Program-made: the position numbers and the translations under genes
Part shown: piece after piece, positions 1 through 9,540 of the stretch
Numbering within the stretch: position 1 is the stretch's first letter
Layout of the letters: each line of letters starts with the position of its first letter
Assembly (NCBI GenBank): GCA_024694625.1
Contig: JAILJP010000108.1
Location: 1-55,130 of the forward strand
Length of the DNA: 55,130 nucleotides
Reading direction: 5' to 3'
Origin: Lachnospiraceae bacterium
GTDB taxonomy: Bacteria > Bacillota > Clostridia > Lachnospirales > Lachnospiraceae
Notes under the pieces: model-generated
Told to the model about the DNA's origin: nothing
What the model saw: only the letters and a program-made list of their open reading frames with translations
Database searches by the model: none

Positions 1-23
1 AAATTATGGATATACTGAGGGCT

Positions 24-1448
24 TTACTGTAATAAGTTTAAAATTCCCTGAGGAATTTGATTTGCCTGTACCATCATGGCTTGGCTCGCCTGTTCAAGAA
101 TACTTGCAGCAGAATAGTTCACCATTTCTTTTGCCATATCAGTATCGCGAATTCTTGATTCTGCAGATTGAGAATTCTCACTCGTATTCTTATTTACATT
201 GTATGCTTCTTCTAAACGGTTTTGCACCGCACCAAAGTTTGCACGGGTTTCATTTACCCATTCAATAGCACCATCAACAGCAGCGATTGCCTGACCCGCT
301 GCAGAATATGAGCTTACATCCAAAGGATCTACGCCTATACGATCAGAAGACATACGAACGATAGGAATCTGAATCGCCTGACCGCCTAAAGCTCCTGCCT
401 GAATATTTAATCCATAATTGCTACTAACTTTTGAAATGGTAACAAATTCCTCAAGCCCATTTAAATAAACACTACCCATATATAAATTAGAATAGGTTGT
501 TCCATTTATAGTTGCACTATGACTAGACTGAGAGCTACTTGTACTACCACTTGTTGGATAAAAAGTAAGTGTCGTGCCATTAATAGCTAAACTATTTGCA
601 TGACCAATTTGGAAATTGTTTGTTGAAGTGTCATTTACACTATCATAAAGACTAGAATTCTTTATTTCCTGACTAATACGAGCAGCCACTTCCTCCATAG
701 AAGGATTATCTGCTAATCCAATCGTAATACTAAGACTATCTCTACCATCTTCTGTTGTTACCACATTAGTAGAAGATGAAATTGGAATGGAATTATCAAA
801 TGAAAATGCAAAAGTTTGACCGCAGCTTGCTGCACAGGTAGAGAAAAAAGTTTTCCCACTTAAATTATCTACTGTACAACTACCTAAATCAAACTGAAAT
901 CCTGTAACGGTCTTCGATGTTCCATTAGCATCGATGGTAAGTCCAGGTGCATTCATACTATAAATACCCTCTGAAACAAGGGTAGGTGTTACATCTACAC
1001 TATCTTCTGCGTCTAACGCAAAAACATCATCTGCATTTAAAGGATAAATCTCATTTAAAGATGTTGTTGTCGCAATACGATTAATCTCACCAATTGATTC
1101 ATCGATTTCTGCCTGAATAGCTTGTCTATCAGTATCAGTATTTGTATCATTTGCAGCTTGAACTGAAAGTTCACGCACACGATTCAAAACAGCAGACACT
1201 TCATTTAATGCACCTTCTGCCACTTGAACAAGTGAAACACCGTCCATGATATTATAAGCAGAACGATCCAATCCACGAATCTGCCAACGCATCTTTTCAG
1301 AAATAGAAAGACCAGCCGCGTCATCTGCGCTACGATTAATACGATATCCTGAAGAGAGTTTCTCTGTAGAAGAAGCTTTTCGAATACCATTAATATTATA
1401 TTGTCTTTGTACATTCATCGCTGAAAGATTATGTTGAATAACTGACAT
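24..1448 (-). CDS. fliC: Flagellin
   Basis: Structural subunit of the flagellar filament, exported and polymerised outside the cell. The N-terminal D0/D1 helices (about residues 1-140) and C-terminal D1/D0 helices (about 385-474) are clearly those of bacterial flagellin. The segment between them (about 140-385) is a long, variable, Thr/Ser-rich surface insert. The hot spot that TLR5 contacts in Salmonella flagellin (R90, L94) is matched by RVREL at residues 90-94. The insert carries three cysteines (C191, C205, C209), which is unusual because flagellins are generally cysteine-poor. At 474 residues it is much longer than minimal 270-280 residue flagellins. The ATG follows GAGGAG and lies downstream of a sigma-28-like promoter, so it is probably transcribed alone as a late flagellar gene. 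No other flagellar genes are in the window. Confidence 0.97.
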   Translation of the reverse strand: MSVIQHNLSAMNVQRQYNINGIRKASSTEKLSSGYRINRSADDAAGLSISEKMRWQIRGLDRSAYNIMDGVSLVQVAEGALNEVSAVLNRVRELSVQAANDTNTDTDRQAIQAEIDESIGEINRIATTTSLNEIYPLNADDVFALDAEDSVDVTPTLVSEGIYSMNAPGLTIDANGTSKTVTGFQFDLGSCTVDNLSGKTFFSTCAASCGQTFAFSFDNSIPISSSTNVVTTEDGRDSLSITIGLADNPSMEEVAARISQEIKNSSLYDSVNDTSTNNFQIGHANSLAINGTTLTFYPTSGSTSSSQSSHSATINGTTYSNLYMGSVYLNGLEEFVTISKVSSNYGLNIQAGALGGQAIQIPIVRMSSDRIGVDPLDVSSYSAAGQAIAAVDGAIEWVNETRANFGAVQNRLEEAYNVNKNTSENSQSAESRIRDTDMAKEMVNYSAASILEQASQAMMVQANQIPQGILNLLQ

Positions 1449-1478
1449 AGCATCTCCTCAAAGTATATCCTATTATAC

Positions 1479-1504
1479 TTATCGGCATATGCGATTTATA
1501 TTTA
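1479..1504 (-). promoter_or_regulatory. Sigma-28/sigma-D flagellar promoter of the flagellin gene
   Basis: Read on the minus strand the site is TAAA, a 14-nt spacer, then GCCGATAA, about 30 bases upstream of the flagellin ATG. This matches the sigma-D (FliA-type) consensus TAAA-N14-16-GCCGATAA known from Bacillus and enterics. It implies control by a flagellar sigma factor encoded outside the window. Confidence 0.88.
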
Positions 1505-1633
1505 ACATACTTTTAAGATTATTATTGCAAAAATTTTATTTTTTCATAATTATTGCGATATCTATTCCTTGATCGATAATCCATTACAAGCAAATTATTA
1601 TTTTCCCATATTATCCATGTATTAAGTAAAAGA

Positions 1634-2866
1634 TTACATATCTTTTACTTCTCCATTTACTGTGGCATACTCATTATCTTCCACAGGAATAACCAAACAC
1701 TTTTGACCATCAATTACTGAAGTTACGATTTCTTTTGCCTTTTCTTCACTTACTCGCAGTACGATATCTACATTTTTTCCGTCCTCATTCAGAACTCCTG
1801 CCTGCTCTAACTTCTGTGTTAAAGTAACCACCTGTTCTTTTAGTGCATTTTTCTCCTGACGAATTTCATTATTTTTAATTACCTTTGTATCAAGAATTTC
1901 ATCTGCCAAAGGCACTTCATCTTCTTTAAAGAAATCATCATAGGTCTTTGCAATGTGTTCTGCCTTCTGTTCAGAAAGTCCTGCATCTGATAAGATTTCT
2001 TCCACGTCCTTTGTTGTAAGAAGAACCGGTTCTTTCTCTCCATGAACCTCTTTTACATTTGTGATAAAGTCAGAAATATTCTGATTTACATCTGCAATAA
2101 TATCCTGCAAATCTTCATTTTCCGGTCCAACAGAATTTACAATCATATGCTCAAAGGCATTCTTTTTCTCTGTAGAGGTAAACTTCGATGCACATCCTAA
2201 TCCGTTCTCCCAAAACTCCTTGTGAGGATCTTTTGTGTTTTTGGTATACATCATGACATTGTGAATATCACTTGATCGGTCTGTAAAGGCCGGGAATAAA
2301 AATCCTGATTCCGGCGCATCAACTGCCCAATCTCGAATTCTAGGTGCAATACGATTTTCTTCCTCACGATATCCCAGTGCTGCCTTTGTAAGCTTCACCG
2401 GACAAACCGCACATAAAACATAATCATACACTTCCTCAGACTCATCCAGTTTCATATTATCTGTAGTTTTTGTTGGCACATCGTATACATCGTAGAATAC
2501 AAGAATCAAATAGTTTCCAACGAAATCATAATTCTTAATTACAGAATCAAAAAATGCATCGTTCACTTCCGGAATTTCCAGTTGGGAATTTTTCAATCCC
2601 ATCAGTGAGTTTTGCGCACCACCTTCTAACTCTTCATCATTTGGAAATGAAAGCTGGATTAGATTGTTTCCAACTGTACCGGACAATGCTTTATTTGCAA
2701 TTTCCAGATATTTAAAGAATTCTTCCTCTTCCAGACTCAAGAAATCTTCTGTAAAAGTACATACCTTTTCCTTTGCAGAATCCACATAGCAACCTGCTAA
2801 TTTTTTGATTGTGCAAGTCTCCTTCTTAAGTCTTCTTTTTAGCTCCATTACTTCTTTCTTTTCCAT
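1634..2866 (-). CDS. DUF4317 family protein of unknown function
   Basis: A 410-residue cytoplasmic protein that resembles the DUF4317 family common in Lachnospiraceae; no function is established. It starts with a charged, Lys/Glu-rich helix (MEKKEVMELKRRLKKE) and has no signal peptide or membrane segment. The C-terminal third (about residues 255-370) is highly charged and likely helical, with a short coiled-coil-like stretch near 330-365. The ATG follows TTGGAG with 8-nt spacing. It is flanked by the flagellin gene and by a repeat-rich intergenic region, so it looks monocistronic. The family name is given from recall of its characteristic N-terminus. Confidence 0.7.
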   Translation of the reverse strand: MEKKEVMELKRRLKKETCTIKKLAGCYVDSAKEKVCTFTEDFLSLEEEEFFKYLEIANKALSGTVGNNLIQLSFPNDEELEGGAQNSLMGLKNSQLEIPEVNDAFFDSVIKNYDFVGNYLILVFYDVYDVPTKTTDNMKLDESEEVYDYVLCAVCPVKLTKAALGYREEENRIAPRIRDWAVDAPESGFLFPAFTDRSSDIHNVMMYTKNTKDPHKEFWENGLGCASKFTSTEKKNAFEHMIVNSVGPENEDLQDIIADVNQNISDFITNVKEVHGEKEPVLLTTKDVEEILSDAGLSEQKAEHIAKTYDDFFKEDEVPLADEILDTKVIKNNEIRQEKNALKEQVVTLTQKLEQAGVLNEDGKNVDIVLRVSEEKAKEIVTSVIDGQKCLVIPVEDNEYATVNGEVKDM

Positions 2867-2967
2867 TTCAAGTTCTCCAATCTATATAATTTATAGTATC
2901 TATATACTTTCAATTCTTGCACAAAACGTGCCTTAAAATTCTATCACAAAACAAAGAAAAAATCATT

Positions 2968-2992
2968 GGGGGACGGTTCTTCTGTCTTCACA
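2968..2992 (+). repeat. Dispersed GGGACGG repeat, copy A
   Basis: One of six related copies in the window, with consensus GGGACGGTTCTTTTGTCTTC followed by A or ACA. This copy reads GGACGGTTCTTCTGTCTTCA after a run of G. It lies 11 bases before copy B in the same orientation. Confidence 0.85.
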
Positions 2993-3003
2993 AACTAATT
3001 CTA

Positions 3004-3027
3004 GGGGACGGTTCTTTTGTATTCACA
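3004..3027 (+). repeat. Dispersed GGGACGG repeat, copy B
   Basis: Same family as copy A, reading GGGGACGGTTCTTTTGTATT then CACA. Copies A and B form a direct pair, and copy C at 3160 faces them in inverted orientation across the terminator. Confidence 0.85.
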
Positions 3028-3081
3028 ACTTATATAGTACGAAACTATAATTGTATGAAGACACCATGAATTTTCTTGCAC

Positions 3082-3113
3082 AAAAAAGCTGCCACACTTA
3101 TTGTGTGACAGCC
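3082..3113 (-). terminator. Intrinsic terminator after the hydrogenase gene
   Basis: On the minus strand the sequence GCTGTCACAC, a 5-nt loop and GTGTGGCAGC form a 10-bp stem with one G-U pair, followed by six T. It lies about 70 bases past the hydrogenase stop codon, in the right orientation to end that transcript. Confidence 0.85.
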
Positions 3114-3159
3114 AATTTATTATTCATAATAAGGTCCAGTGAATCATTCGAGTCTCGAA

Positions 3160-3182
3160 TGAAGACAAAAGAACCGTCCCTA
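3160..3182 (-). repeat. Dispersed GGGACGG repeat, copy C
   Basis: On the minus strand it reads AGGGACGGTTCTTTTGTCTT then CA. Its first bases overlap the TAG stop codon of the hydrogenase gene (3180-3182), so gene and repeat abut with no spacer. Confidence 0.85.
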
Positions 3183-4628
3183 GTGTCTATGCATTGAGAA
3201 AGAAGCCATATCATAACTTGAGAGGTTTTCGTGAATCTCTCTTCCGTCAGCTTCGGAAATCATTGCATCTCTGGTACGTTTTGCCTTGTTCTGATCCTGG
3301 AATGAGCTGGGTCCGCCAACACATCCGCCTTCACAAGCCATACCTTCGATGAAGTCCTCAGGCAGGCGATTCATCTTCAAAAGAAGAAGGGCTTTCTTAC
3401 ACTCAGCTGCACCGTTTGCAATGCAAACCTTTGCATCGATTTCATCTTCAGATTCTTTTAAGCTCTGAACTACAGCAGCGGTTACACCACCGGAGTTCGC
3501 AAATCTCTTACCATAAACAGAAGATTCCTGATAATCATTATCACAAGGTTCCAACTCAATGTTCTTAGCTGCCATGATGGCACGAATCTCAGAGTAAGCC
3601 AATACATAATCAGCATTTCCTTCAATGCCGAATTCTTTTGCTTCAGACTTCTTTGAAATACAAGGTCCGATAAATACGCAAATTGCTTCGGGATCTTTTG
3701 CTTTGATCCAACGGGATACAGCAGCCATAGGTGAAATTGCAGTGGAAATATTATCTTCCAATTCAGGGAAGTGCTTACGAATCATATTAACGAAAGCAGG
3801 ACAGCAAGATGTGGTCATCTTCTTTCCTTCTTTGTAAGCTTCGGCCCATTCTTCCGCTTCTGCGGCTGCGGTCATATCACCACCCAAACCAACTTCATAG
3901 AAATCCTTGAAGCCAAGTTTCTTCATAGCCTTTTTCCAGCTTGCCATGGTAATGTTTTCGCCGAACTGTCCCTCTGTTGCAGGAGCAGCCATAGCGTAAA
4001 CCGGTTTGCCGGATTTCAATGCTTTAATAACATCTACGATAAAGGTCTTTGAACCAATGGCACCAAAAGGACATCTATGGATACAAAGTCCGCATCGAAT
4101 ACATTTTTCGTCATCAATTACAGAAATACCGTTTTCATCATAGGTAATGGCATCTACAGGACACGCGAACTTACAAGGACGCTTCAATGCAGCAATTGCA
4201 TGATAAGGACAAGCCTGCGCACACTTACCACACTCCTTACACTTAGCAGGATCAATGTAAGAACGGTGAAGTCCGGGCTCACATGCTCCGAAAGGACAAG
4301 CGTTTACACATGCTTTTCCAAGACAATTCTGGCAGTTATCCGTTACTACGTAACTGGAAATCGGGCAATCCTCACAAGCGGAAGGAATAACCTGAATGAT
4401 ATTCCCACTATCCTCTTCTGTAGGAGCCTTACCTTCTGCCAAACGAACACGTTGACGGATAATCTCTCTTTCTTTGTAAATACAACATCTAAACTGCGCT
4501 CTGGGGCCGGGGATCAATCGTTCCGGTATAAAATCTCTTTCATCCTCCAAACGATCCTCAAATGCAAGCTTGGCAACTTCACGAAGTACCTCATGCTTGA
4601 TTTTAATTACACCTTCATCAGCGTACAT
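3180..4628 (-). CDS. Ferredoxin-like [FeFe]-hydrogenase, group B-like
   Basis: Iron-only hydrogenase homologue that would reduce protons or oxidise H2 with ferredoxin-like partners in the cytoplasm. The N-terminal half (about 85-195) is packed with Cys motifs for several [4Fe-4S] clusters (for example CKECGKCAQACP and CIRCGLCIHRCP). The C-terminal H-cluster domain shows the three signatures: TSCCPAFV (L1), GPCISKK (L2) and MACEGGCVGG (L3). L2 has GPC where the best-studied group A enzymes have MPC, which with the single 482-residue chain fits the less studied group B. The ATG follows GGAGG. The two diguanylate cyclase genes lie just upstream on the same strand, 39 bases away. The maturase gene hydE is about 11 kb away; hydF and hydG are not in the window. 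Confidence 0.88.
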   Translation of the reverse strand: MYADEGVIKIKHEVLREVAKLAFEDRLEDERDFIPERLIPGPRAQFRCCIYKEREIIRQRVRLAEGKAPTEEDSGNIIQVIPSACEDCPISSYVVTDNCQNCLGKACVNACPFGACEPGLHRSYIDPAKCKECGKCAQACPYHAIAALKRPCKFACPVDAITYDENGISVIDDEKCIRCGLCIHRCPFGAIGSKTFIVDVIKALKSGKPVYAMAAPATEGQFGENITMASWKKAMKKLGFKDFYEVGLGGDMTAAAEAEEWAEAYKEGKKMTTSCCPAFVNMIRKHFPELEDNISTAISPMAAVSRWIKAKDPEAICVFIGPCISKKSEAKEFGIEGNADYVLAYSEIRAIMAAKNIELEPCDNDYQESSVYGKRFANSGGVTAAVVQSLKESEDEIDAKVCIANGAAECKKALLLLKMNRLPEDFIEGMACEGGCVGGPSSFQDQNKAKRTRDAMISEADGREIHENLSSYDMASFSMHRH

Positions 4629-4667
4629 AGATTTTCCTCCATTCTTTTTTTACATACATACTTTACA

Positions 4668-6353
4668 TTACAAATTGGTTTGTGCTTTCATTTTGGTTTT
4701 CATATCATACATTCTCCGATCTGCCAATCTGGAGACGTCTTCCGCATCATTTCCCGTAACCTCCTTACTTTCCGCTACACCATAGGCAGCCGTCACCTGA
4801 AATGGAAGTTTTTTTGATGCATCCCTATTCAAACGATTTAGTTTTAACATGCTATGTTCTATACTACTTCGTTCCACACCTTTGGCAATCACACAAAATT
4901 CATCTCCTCCAAGACGAATCAAATGCTCTGAATTCCGAAATACTTCTTCAAGATTATTTGCAAAGGTTTTTAATAATAAATCTCCCTGACTATGACCATG
5001 GGCATCGTTTACCTTTTTCAAACCATTCACATCCAAATTGACTATCACATATTCGTCCTCACCGGCGCTAAGTTCATCCAAAAGTTCTGCATATTTGGTA
5101 CGATTATATAACCCCGTCAACGTATCATGATATGCCAGTCTGGTTAATGTTCTACGATTTTCTTCTTCCAAAATTCCGTTATATACATAGAACAAATAAC
5201 TCATGATTAAAAAGATGATAAAAATCAGCGCCCCTAAAGGCAAAATGGAATGTGACAAATTCTGGTCATTTGCCAACAGATATTTTTGCACGAAAAACCG
5301 AATTAAGTCCACCCCACCTGTGGCAAATAATGCAAAAAATCCAATATTTAATACCTGATCCGATGCATTCATATCTTTTAACGGTTTCCATGCGGCAATT
5401 ATGATAATAATCAAAGACACTACCATAATTACATGAAAAGCTCCTAATGTTTTACAATAATGCGCCGTATTTGTAAAGTGCAAAATACTTACAATTACCA
5501 CATGCAACACGGAAGCAAAAACACAAATCCACAAAAGAACCCTTTTCCACAATTCACTATCATGTCGCAAGGAATACATTTGAATCAAAAGTGGAATAAT
5601 AGCAAGATACAACGACAAATACTCCAACATGGTATTTAATGCCAAATCCGTACTAAAAATCTGTAATGTCTTTGTGGTTCCCATAGACCAAATTCCAATT
5701 AAAAAGGAAAATGCTCCCAACCAAACCATTCTTCTGGTTCTAGTACGAAAGAGAAGTCCCAACAGGGAATTTAGCATGAGGATAATCCCCAAGCCTACCA
5801 AAAACAAACTGATAAATAAAACACCCATATACTCTCTTGCAAAGGAGCTGATTACCGATTGTGTAGGCATGATTTCCAATGCCGGTATACTGGAGAAGGC
5901 GTTGTCTTCTCTGGCGCAAATGACAATCTTTAAATCCTTTCCCACCGCATTGTCCGGAAGAGGAATAAAGTGATAACCACTTCCTACCATTTTCCCCTCT
6001 GCCAACAAATCGGAACCATAGGAATAAATCTTTATATTGTCCACATACACATCCACTGTGGAAAGGTACACCAAAAGAGAAATAGACAATCGGTTATTGG
6101 TTCCCGCCGGAACCGTGTTATGCAAAATAATAGCATCTCCTTCATTCATAATATGAGGAAACTTATACTCACTTAGCACAACATTTTTGGTACTTACACC
6201 ATCCTGCATAACAGTCCAATTGTAATTGTAATCCCGAACTTCACTTCTGGACTGGTTTGCACTAAAATATACCAATATGGAAATTACCGAAAGAATCACC
6301 ATTACTTCCACCGATATTCGTATAAAATTTGTTTGTCGAACAGATAATTTCAT
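4668..6353 (-). CDS. Membrane diguanylate cyclase with 7TM sensor (first of a tandem pair)
   Basis: Predicted to make c-di-GMP from two GTP. One N-terminal membrane helix (about residues 12-30) precedes an extracytoplasmic beta-rich domain (about 35-170), then about seven membrane helices (about 172-390), then a GGDEF domain (about 400-555). The layout is that of 7TMR-DISM-type receptors. The active-site motif is intact, GGDEF at 482-486. At the position of the RxxD product-inhibition site the sequence is RNSE, so Asp is replaced by Glu. The start has an SD (GGAG). Its stop lies 39 bases before the hydrogenase gene, and it begins 2 bases after a paralogue of the same architecture, so the pair is almost surely co-transcribed. 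The ligand is unknown. Confidence 0.9.
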   Translation of the reverse strand: MKLSVRQTNFIRISVEVMVILSVISILVYFSANQSRSEVRDYNYNWTVMQDGVSTKNVVLSEYKFPHIMNEGDAIILHNTVPAGTNNRLSISLLVYLSTVDVYVDNIKIYSYGSDLLAEGKMVGSGYHFIPLPDNAVGKDLKIVICAREDNAFSSIPALEIMPTQSVISSFAREYMGVLFISLFLVGLGIILMLNSLLGLLFRTRTRRMVWLGAFSFLIGIWSMGTTKTLQIFSTDLALNTMLEYLSLYLAIIPLLIQMYSLRHDSELWKRVLLWICVFASVLHVVIVSILHFTNTAHYCKTLGAFHVIMVVSLIIIIIAAWKPLKDMNASDQVLNIGFFALFATGGVDLIRFFVQKYLLANDQNLSHSILPLGALIFIIFLIMSYLFYVYNGILEEENRRTLTRLAYHDTLTGLYNRTKYAELLDELSAGEDEYVIVNLDVNGLKKVNDAHGHSQGDLLLKTFANNLEEVFRNSEHLIRLGGDEFCVIAKGVERSSIEHSMLKLNRLNRDASKKLPFQVTAAYGVAESKEVTGNDAEDVSRLADRRMYDMKTKMKAQTNL

Positions 6354-6355
6354 TT

Positions 6356-8047
6356 TTAGAATCTCCTGCTTTTCTTTGTGATACGTTTCATCTCGTACAT
6401 TCGCTCATCCGCAAGTCGAAAAACCTGTTCTGCTTCCGGTTCAAATACTTCACTGCTATATGCAATTCCGTAAGAAGCATCCAAGTCCATTTGAATCTCT
6501 TTTGAAACAGCATAAAGATTATTATAGTAAGTTTTCAAAAGTTCTTCCTCACTAGGAAGCTGCTGTCCTTTAATAATAACCAAAAACTCATCTCCACCCA
6601 TTCGCATACAGCTTCCAATGGCAGAAAAACTCTTTTGTAACACCTGACCAAATCCGGAAATTAAAATATCTCCCTTGGCGTGGCCTTCATCATCATTTAA
6701 TTCTTTTAATCCGTTCAAATCGAAATCAAGAAAAACATAGTTGGTATTCTCATCCTGATTTAATTCTTCAAACAACTCGTCACTTTTCACACGATTATAT
6801 AAGCCCGTAAGGGTGTCCTTATAGGCAAGTACCGTAAGCGCTTCTTCCTGTGCCTGGGTCAAAACCATATCGTACAAATGGAAAAGATAACTGATTAGCA
6901 TTGCCCCTGTAAAAACTAAAACAGCTACAGGGAACGCAACCCCCGCCAAACGTGGATTTCCTTTTACCAAATAATTTCCGTATACATAATCAATAATTCT
7001 CCAGAATCCGAAAAGGGCCGCTACTGAAAGGGCATAGTGGAAAATCTGCTCGCTTCTGGACATACTTGATACTGAATGAACTCCGATAAAGAGCATTCCG
7101 ATACAATCCACTATTGCGATTATGTAAAATACATAAACAAACTGGGAATAATGAATAATATCAAAAAAGTGCAATACACCGGCCACAATGTCATAAACCA
7201 ACGTTGCGGATAAAAGGATACGAAGGCTTAACTTTTCTTTTTCCGTAAGACCTTCCCGAACCTTGAGATTGTATCCCATAATCGGAAGGAAAATCATTTC
7301 CATAAGGTAGTATTCCATGGCTGAATTGGAAGCAATGGACACCCCAAACATCTGCAGAATCTTTTGGGAACACATACACCAAAAACCTGCACTTAGGGCA
7401 AAGCTTCCTACCAAAAACAAGCGAAAATAATCGCGGTTTAAATGGGTATATAAAATACTGATAATCGTAAGAACCAAACCAAGAACAAATACAAAGATGC
7501 TGCAAAAAATACCAATGGCATTTTGATCCACAAAGTAAGTATATGCAATATTGGATGTGGTAAGCGCAATATCCGGCAATCCGGTAATGGCACCCTTTTC
7601 CACTCCTACAATACGAATGGTCAAATCTGTATCATGAACATCACTGGGAATCTGAATGAAATGATAGCCCATGCCCAAAAAGCCATCGGGATTCTTTTCG
7701 GCGATTCCGGAATGATACAAAGTCTCCTCTCCCAAATCCACTTCCACAAAGGAAAGTCTGGTGTACACACGAAGTGTTTTTGGCGGAAATCCGGGATGCT
7801 CAATATAATGATGCATAATAATTTCATGCACATCCTTCATCTCCTTCGGAAACTGAAATTCAGAAATATCTACATCCTGGAATTTCTCCCCGTCAATGGA
7901 AATCTCCCATCCTTTAGACACGTCAAAAACATCCCCTTTTTCTTTCGCATTTAAAAATACATATACGAAAGAAAATAAAAGGGATGCTATTATTAAAATT
8001 TCAATTATAGAAATAAGACCTCTTAATACTTTACCCCTCGCTGTCAT
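6356..8047 (-). CDS. Membrane diguanylate cyclase with 7TM sensor (second of a tandem pair)
   Basis: Paralogue of the next gene with the same order: N-terminal helix, extracytoplasmic beta domain containing a GxGYHFIxxP motif shared with its neighbour, about seven membrane helices, then GGDEF. The motif GGDEF is at residues 484-488 and looks catalytically complete. The RxxD inhibitory site is not recognisable (SAIG at that place), so feedback inhibition by c-di-GMP may be lost. I chose the ATG at 8047, preceded by GAGGAG; an in-frame GTG at 8068 is possible but lacks an SD. It is the first gene of the two-cyclase unit, with a candidate promoter just upstream. Confidence 0.88.
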   Translation of the reverse strand: MTARGKVLRGLISIIEILIIASLLFSFVYVFLNAKEKGDVFDVSKGWEISIDGEKFQDVDISEFQFPKEMKDVHEIIMHHYIEHPGFPPKTLRVYTRLSFVEVDLGEETLYHSGIAEKNPDGFLGMGYHFIQIPSDVHDTDLTIRIVGVEKGAITGLPDIALTTSNIAYTYFVDQNAIGIFCSIFVFVLGLVLTIISILYTHLNRDYFRLFLVGSFALSAGFWCMCSQKILQMFGVSIASNSAMEYYLMEMIFLPIMGYNLKVREGLTEKEKLSLRILLSATLVYDIVAGVLHFFDIIHYSQFVYVFYIIAIVDCIGMLFIGVHSVSSMSRSEQIFHYALSVAALFGFWRIIDYVYGNYLVKGNPRLAGVAFPVAVLVFTGAMLISYLFHLYDMVLTQAQEEALTVLAYKDTLTGLYNRVKSDELFEELNQDENTNYVFLDFDLNGLKELNDDEGHAKGDILISGFGQVLQKSFSAIGSCMRMGGDEFLVIIKGQQLPSEEELLKTYYNNLYAVSKEIQMDLDASYGIAYSSEVFEPEAEQVFRLADERMYEMKRITKKSRRF

Positions 8048-8093
8048 TGCACTCCTCAAATCCCTCACACAATTAATAGCAATTGATAAAAAT

Positions 8094-8122
8094 ATTATAT
8101 CAGTTTAAATTATAAGGAACAA
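8094..8122 (-). promoter_or_regulatory. Candidate sigma-A promoter for the cyclase pair
   Basis: On the minus strand TTGTTC, a 17-nt spacer, then TATAAT, ending about 45 bases upstream of the chosen ATG. The -10 is consensus and the -35 matches three of six bases. Confidence 0.45.
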
Positions 8123-8195
8123 GTGGACATATCTACCTTCCAAACTTCATGCAGAAATGTTCACATTATCTGTACCGGTATATTCAAAGCTATTT

Positions 8196-9503
8196 TTATG
8201 AAATCGCCTTAAATGCTTCATCCAAATCCTCAATAATGTCATCGATATTTTCTGTACCGATAGAAAGTCGAATGGTATTTGGACGAATTCCCTGTTCCAA
8301 AAGTTCCTCTTCATTACACTCAGAATGAGTGGTTGAAGCAGGATGGATGGCAAGGGATTTTACATCAGCCACATTTGCAAGTAATGAGAACAATTCCAGG
8401 TTATCAATAAATTCCTGTGCCTTGTCTGCTCCACCTTTGATTTCAAATGTAAAGATAGAACCACCTCCGTTAGGGAAGTACTTTGCATAAAGTTCTTTCT
8501 GCTTCGGATCCTCTGTTAAAGAAGGATGGTTTACTTTTTCAACCAATGGCTGTTCGCTTAAGTATTTTGCTACCTTTAATGCATTTTCCACATGACGCTC
8601 TACGCGAAGTGACAAAGTCTCCAATCCCTGAAGGAATATAAATGCATGTACAGGAGAAAGGGTTGCACCACAATCACGAAGTAAAATAGCACGAATGTAG
8701 GTAACAAATGCTGCAGGAGCGGTATCCTTTGCAAAAGATACTCCATGGTAACTTACGTTTGGCTCAGTCAACCAAGGATATTTGTCAGAAGATGCCCAGT
8801 CAAAGTTTCCTGAATCTACGATTACGCCACCGATGGTAGTTCCGTGTCCACCAATGAACTTGGTAGCAGAATGTACCACAATATCTGCACCATACTCAAT
8901 GGGACGGACCAGATAAGGAGTTGCAAATGTATTATCTACAATCAAAGGAATGCCTGCTTCATGAGCAATCTTTGCAATAGCTTCAATATCTACTACTTCT
9001 GAGTTGGGATTTCCCAAAGTCTCGATTTCAATTGCCTTTGTATTGGATTGAATAGCTGCCTTTACTTCTTCCAAGTTGAAGGGATCTACAAATGTAGTTT
9101 CAATACCAAACTCAGGTAAAGTATGCTTTAACAGGTTATATGTTCCACCGTAAATATTCTTTGCAGCCACTACGTGATCTCCTGCGTGTGCTGCTGTCTG
9201 AATGGCATAAGTCAATGCTGCTGCACCACTACCTAAGGCAATGGCTGCTACACCACCTTCCAAAGCTGCAATTCTTTCTTCGAATACACCCTGTGTAGGG
9301 TTTGTCAGTCTTCCGTAAATGTTTCCCGCATCACGAAGGCCAAAACGATCTGCTGCATGCTCTGAATTGTGGAACACATAGGATGAAGTTAAGTAAATCG
9401 GTACTGCTCTAGCGTCAGTAACCGGATCGGGATTTTCCTGTCCTACGTGTAACTGCTTTGTTTCAAATTTAAAATTTCTTTCTGCTCTAGTCTTTTTTGC
9501 CAT
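8196..9503 (-). CDS. metY: O-acetylhomoserine sulfhydrylase (O-acetylhomoserine aminocarboxypropyltransferase)
   Basis: PLP enzyme of the Cys/Met metabolism family that makes homocysteine from O-acetylhomoserine and sulfide; related members also act on O-acetylserine. The PLP-lysine motif is [10 protein letters not shown], with the family signatures YGRLTNPT near the start and SIGTENIDD near the end. At 435 residues it has the length of MetY rather than of the shorter MetB/MetC. The ATG at 9503 follows AAGGTG; an in-frame GTG three codons earlier is less likely. It is the last gene of a cysK - rrf2 - metY group. A dyad matching one at the cysK promoter lies 38 bases upstream, pointing to shared cysteine or sulfide control. 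Confidence 0.93.
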   Translation of the reverse strand: MAKKTRAERNFKFETKQLHVGQENPDPVTDARAVPIYLTSSYVFHNSEHAADRFGLRDAGNIYGRLTNPTQGVFEERIAALEGGVAAIALGSGAAALTYAIQTAAHAGDHVVAAKNIYGGTYNLLKHTLPEFGIETTFVDPFNLEEVKAAIQSNTKAIEIETLGNPNSEVVDIEAIAKIAHEAGIPLIVDNTFATPYLVRPIEYGADIVVHSATKFIGGHGTTIGGVIVDSGNFDWASSDKYPWLTEPNVSYHGVSFAKDTAPAAFVTYIRAILLRDCGATLSPVHAFIFLQGLETLSLRVERHVENALKVAKYLSEQPLVEKVNHPSLTEDPKQKELYAKYFPNGGGSIFTFEIKGGADKAQEFIDNLELFSLLANVADVKSLAIHPASTTHSECNEEELLEQGIRPNTIRLSIGTENIDDIIEDLDEAFKAIS

Positions 9504-9540
9504 AGTTGTCACCTTTTTCTTTCCTTATTTTTCTAATTTT

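Larger units (their letters stand above)
2867..3179. other. Intergenic region with three short dispersed repeats and a terminator
   Basis: This 313-base gap separates the DUF4317 gene from the hydrogenase gene. It holds the DUF4317 leader (an A+T-rich stretch next to the gene), two plus-oriented copies of the GGGACGG repeat, an intrinsic terminator read on the minus strand, and one minus-oriented repeat copy touching the hydrogenase stop codon. I see no coding potential in it. Confidence 0.7.

Noticed and set aside
4077-4817. Long open frame on the plus strand antisense to the hydrogenase and first cyclase genes
   Set aside because: It lies fully opposite well-supported genes, has no SD, and its Cys/Thr-rich product resembles no protein.
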